A stretch of DNA of 64,000 bases from Nocardiopsis sp. TSRI0078 (GTDB lineage: Bacteria > Actinomycetota > Actinomycetes > Streptosporangiales > Streptosporangiaceae), in contig NZ_LWLB01000012.1 in the NCBI RefSeq assembly GCF_001905145.1, positions 1 through 64,000 of the forward strand, given 5' to 3'. A model generated the notes under the pieces. It saw only the letters and a list, made by a program, of their open reading frames with translations. It had not been told where the DNA came from and did not search any database. Positions 63,048 through 64,000 of the stretch are shown here, one piece after another. Position 1 is the stretch's first letter; the number at the start of each line of letters is the position of its first letter. The translations under genes were made by a program, and so were the position numbers.

Positions 63048-64000
63048 TCACCCGTTCCGCTCGTGGCGTTCGAGGGTTCCCGCCCCGCCGCGCCCGGCGG
63101 CCCCGGGCGGCTCGGCCGCCGCGGCCCGTTCCCGGCAGGCGCGGTCGCGTTCGTGGTCGGAGCTGAACACCGGTTGGAGCATGTGCCAGTCCTCGGGGTG
63201 CTCGGCGATCGCCCCCTCGAAGACGCGGAGCAGTTCCTGGGTGGTGTTCCGGACGCGCTCGGAGCGGGTGGCTCCCTCCGCGACGGGGATCTCCTCGTGC
63301 ACGCGGATGTTCCAGTACGGACCGTCGTACCAGAGCGAGACCGGCATCAGGGCGGCGCCGGTGTTCAGGGCCAGGGCCGCGGGTCCGGAGGGGACGCGGG
63401 CGCCCTCCCCGAAGAACTCCACCTCCAGGCCGGTGCCGCCGACGTCGCGGTCGGCGAGCAGGCACACCAGTCCGCCGTCGCGCAGCCGCCGGGCCAGGGT
63501 GCCCACGGTGCCCGAGCCGCCCCCGGTCAGCGGCAGCACCTCCATGCCCAGGGACTCCCGGTAGGCGGTGAAGCGCTGGAAGAGGCTCTCGGGGCGCAGC
63601 CGCTGGGCGACGGTGGTCAGGGGGATGCCGTGGAGGGTGATCCAGGCGCCGGCGTGGTCCCAGTTGCCCATGTGCGGCAGGGCGGCGACCACGCCGCGGC
63701 CGGACCGGATGTGCTTCTCCAGCACGTCGATCCCGGTGGCGCGGGTGCGGTCGAGGATGTACTCCTCGCCCATCGCGGGGAGGCGGAACATCTCGTAGAA
63801 GTAGCGCATGTAGGAACGCATACCCGCGCGCGAGAGCGCACGCGTCTGGGCGTCGGTGGCCCCGGGGCCGAGCAGGCGCCGCAGGTTGCGCTCCAGGCCG
63901 CGGGTCCCGGCGTCGTGGGCGCGCCAGGAGCGGTCGGCCAGTCGCTGGAACACCGCCCGCCCCACGCTGTCCGGCGCGCGGCGGACCATCGCCCAGCCCG
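63048..64000 (-). CDS. patA: Phosphatidylinositol mannoside acyltransferase, 5' end outside window
   Basis: Lysophospholipid acyltransferase-fold enzyme that acylates phosphatidylinositol mannoside. The HX4D catalytic motif reads HMGNWD, followed by the VCLLADRDVGGTGLEVEFFG region and PSGPAALALNTGAALMPVSLW. The frame stays open past the first visible ATG (63989) to the window end (...GWAMVRRAPDSVGRA), and the family has more residues there, so the true start lies beyond 64000. The C-terminal 30 residues are disordered. The pair patA-pimA is standard for actinobacteria. Confidence 0.9.
   Translation of the reverse strand, partial: GWAMVRRAPDSVGRAVFQRLADRSWRAHDAGTRGLERNLRRLLGPGATDAQTRALSRAGMRSYMRYFYEMFRLPAMGEEYILDRTRATGIDVLEKHIRSGRGVVAALPHMGNWDHAGAWITLHGIPLTTVAQRLRPESLFQRFTAYRESLGMEVLPLTGGGSGTVGTLARRLRDGGLVCLLADRDVGGTGLEVEFFGEGARVPSGPAALALNTGAALMPVSLWYDGPYWNIRVHEEIPVAEGATRSERVRNTTQELLRVFEGAIAEHPEDWHMLQPVFSSDHERDRACRERAAAAEPPGAAGRGGAGTLERHERNG

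Overview
This window comes from the chromosome of a very GC-rich actinobacterium. Third codon positions are almost all G or C, GTG and TTG starts are common, and gene order follows core actinobacterial patterns (mraZ-rsmH-ftsL-ftsI, aroC-aroK-aroB-efp-nusB, priA/fmt-rsmB-rpe-rib, pdxS-pdxT-yebC, ruvCAB-yajC-apt-relA, patA-pimA). Genes for phosphatidylinositol mannoside synthesis, F420-type flavin enzymes and a SAM-IV riboswitch agree with this. My inference is a member of the Streptosporangiales/Nocardiopsaceae type; I cannot prove the genus from sequence alone. I saw no rRNA, tRNA, CRISPR array, insertion sequence or prophage.

Layout. 0-4.3 kb (minus): start of the division and cell wall cluster, mraZ-rsmH-ftsL-ftsI, with an MraZ operator of four GTGG(A/G)G boxes spaced exactly 10 bp over the promoter. 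4.8-9.5 kb (plus): moxR-DUF58-transglutaminase, ended by a perfect hairpin. 9.8-19.7 kb (minus): DUF3040 protein, DNA polymerase IV, a methyltransferase, nusB, efp, aroB, aroK, a broken DUF998 gene, aroC, a prepilin peptidase, an SseB protein and a MarR regulator. 19.8-24.9 kb (plus): YceI, DUF2470, a 906-residue membrane-linked kinase and an aldose epimerase-like protein. 24.9-35.0 kb (minus): mocA, xdhC, a PH-domain protein, ribH, ribBA and ribE under an FMN riboswitch, a PAP2 phosphatase, rpe, rsmB and fmt. priA runs divergently from fmt.

37.5-45.9 kb is accessory: methyltransferases, a DinB-like protein, decayed membrane genes, a class V aminotransferase under a SAM-IV riboswitch, then DUF3870, a CoA-transferase and a glutaryl-CoA dehydrogenase that together look like a glutarate-degrading set, and an F420-type nitroreductase. 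45.9-52.5 kb (minus) is ruvCAB-yajC-apt-relA, but secD and secF, normally between yajC and apt, are absent. 58.6-64 kb (minus) is patA-pimA-(membrane protein)-pdxS-pdxT-yebC.

Between yebC and ruvC, which are neighbours in most actinobacteria, lies a 6 kb insert. Its core is a four-gene plus-strand operon: an NrtR-type NUDIX regulator, a J-domain protein fused to a degenerate kinase, a von Willebrand factor A protein, and a divergent adenylosuccinate synthetase-like enzyme. Two tandem CTC-N5-GAG palindromes sit at the predicted transcription start. This is the best candidate here for an undescribed system. I infer a nucleotide- or ADP-ribose-linked signalling or stress role, but its function is unknown.
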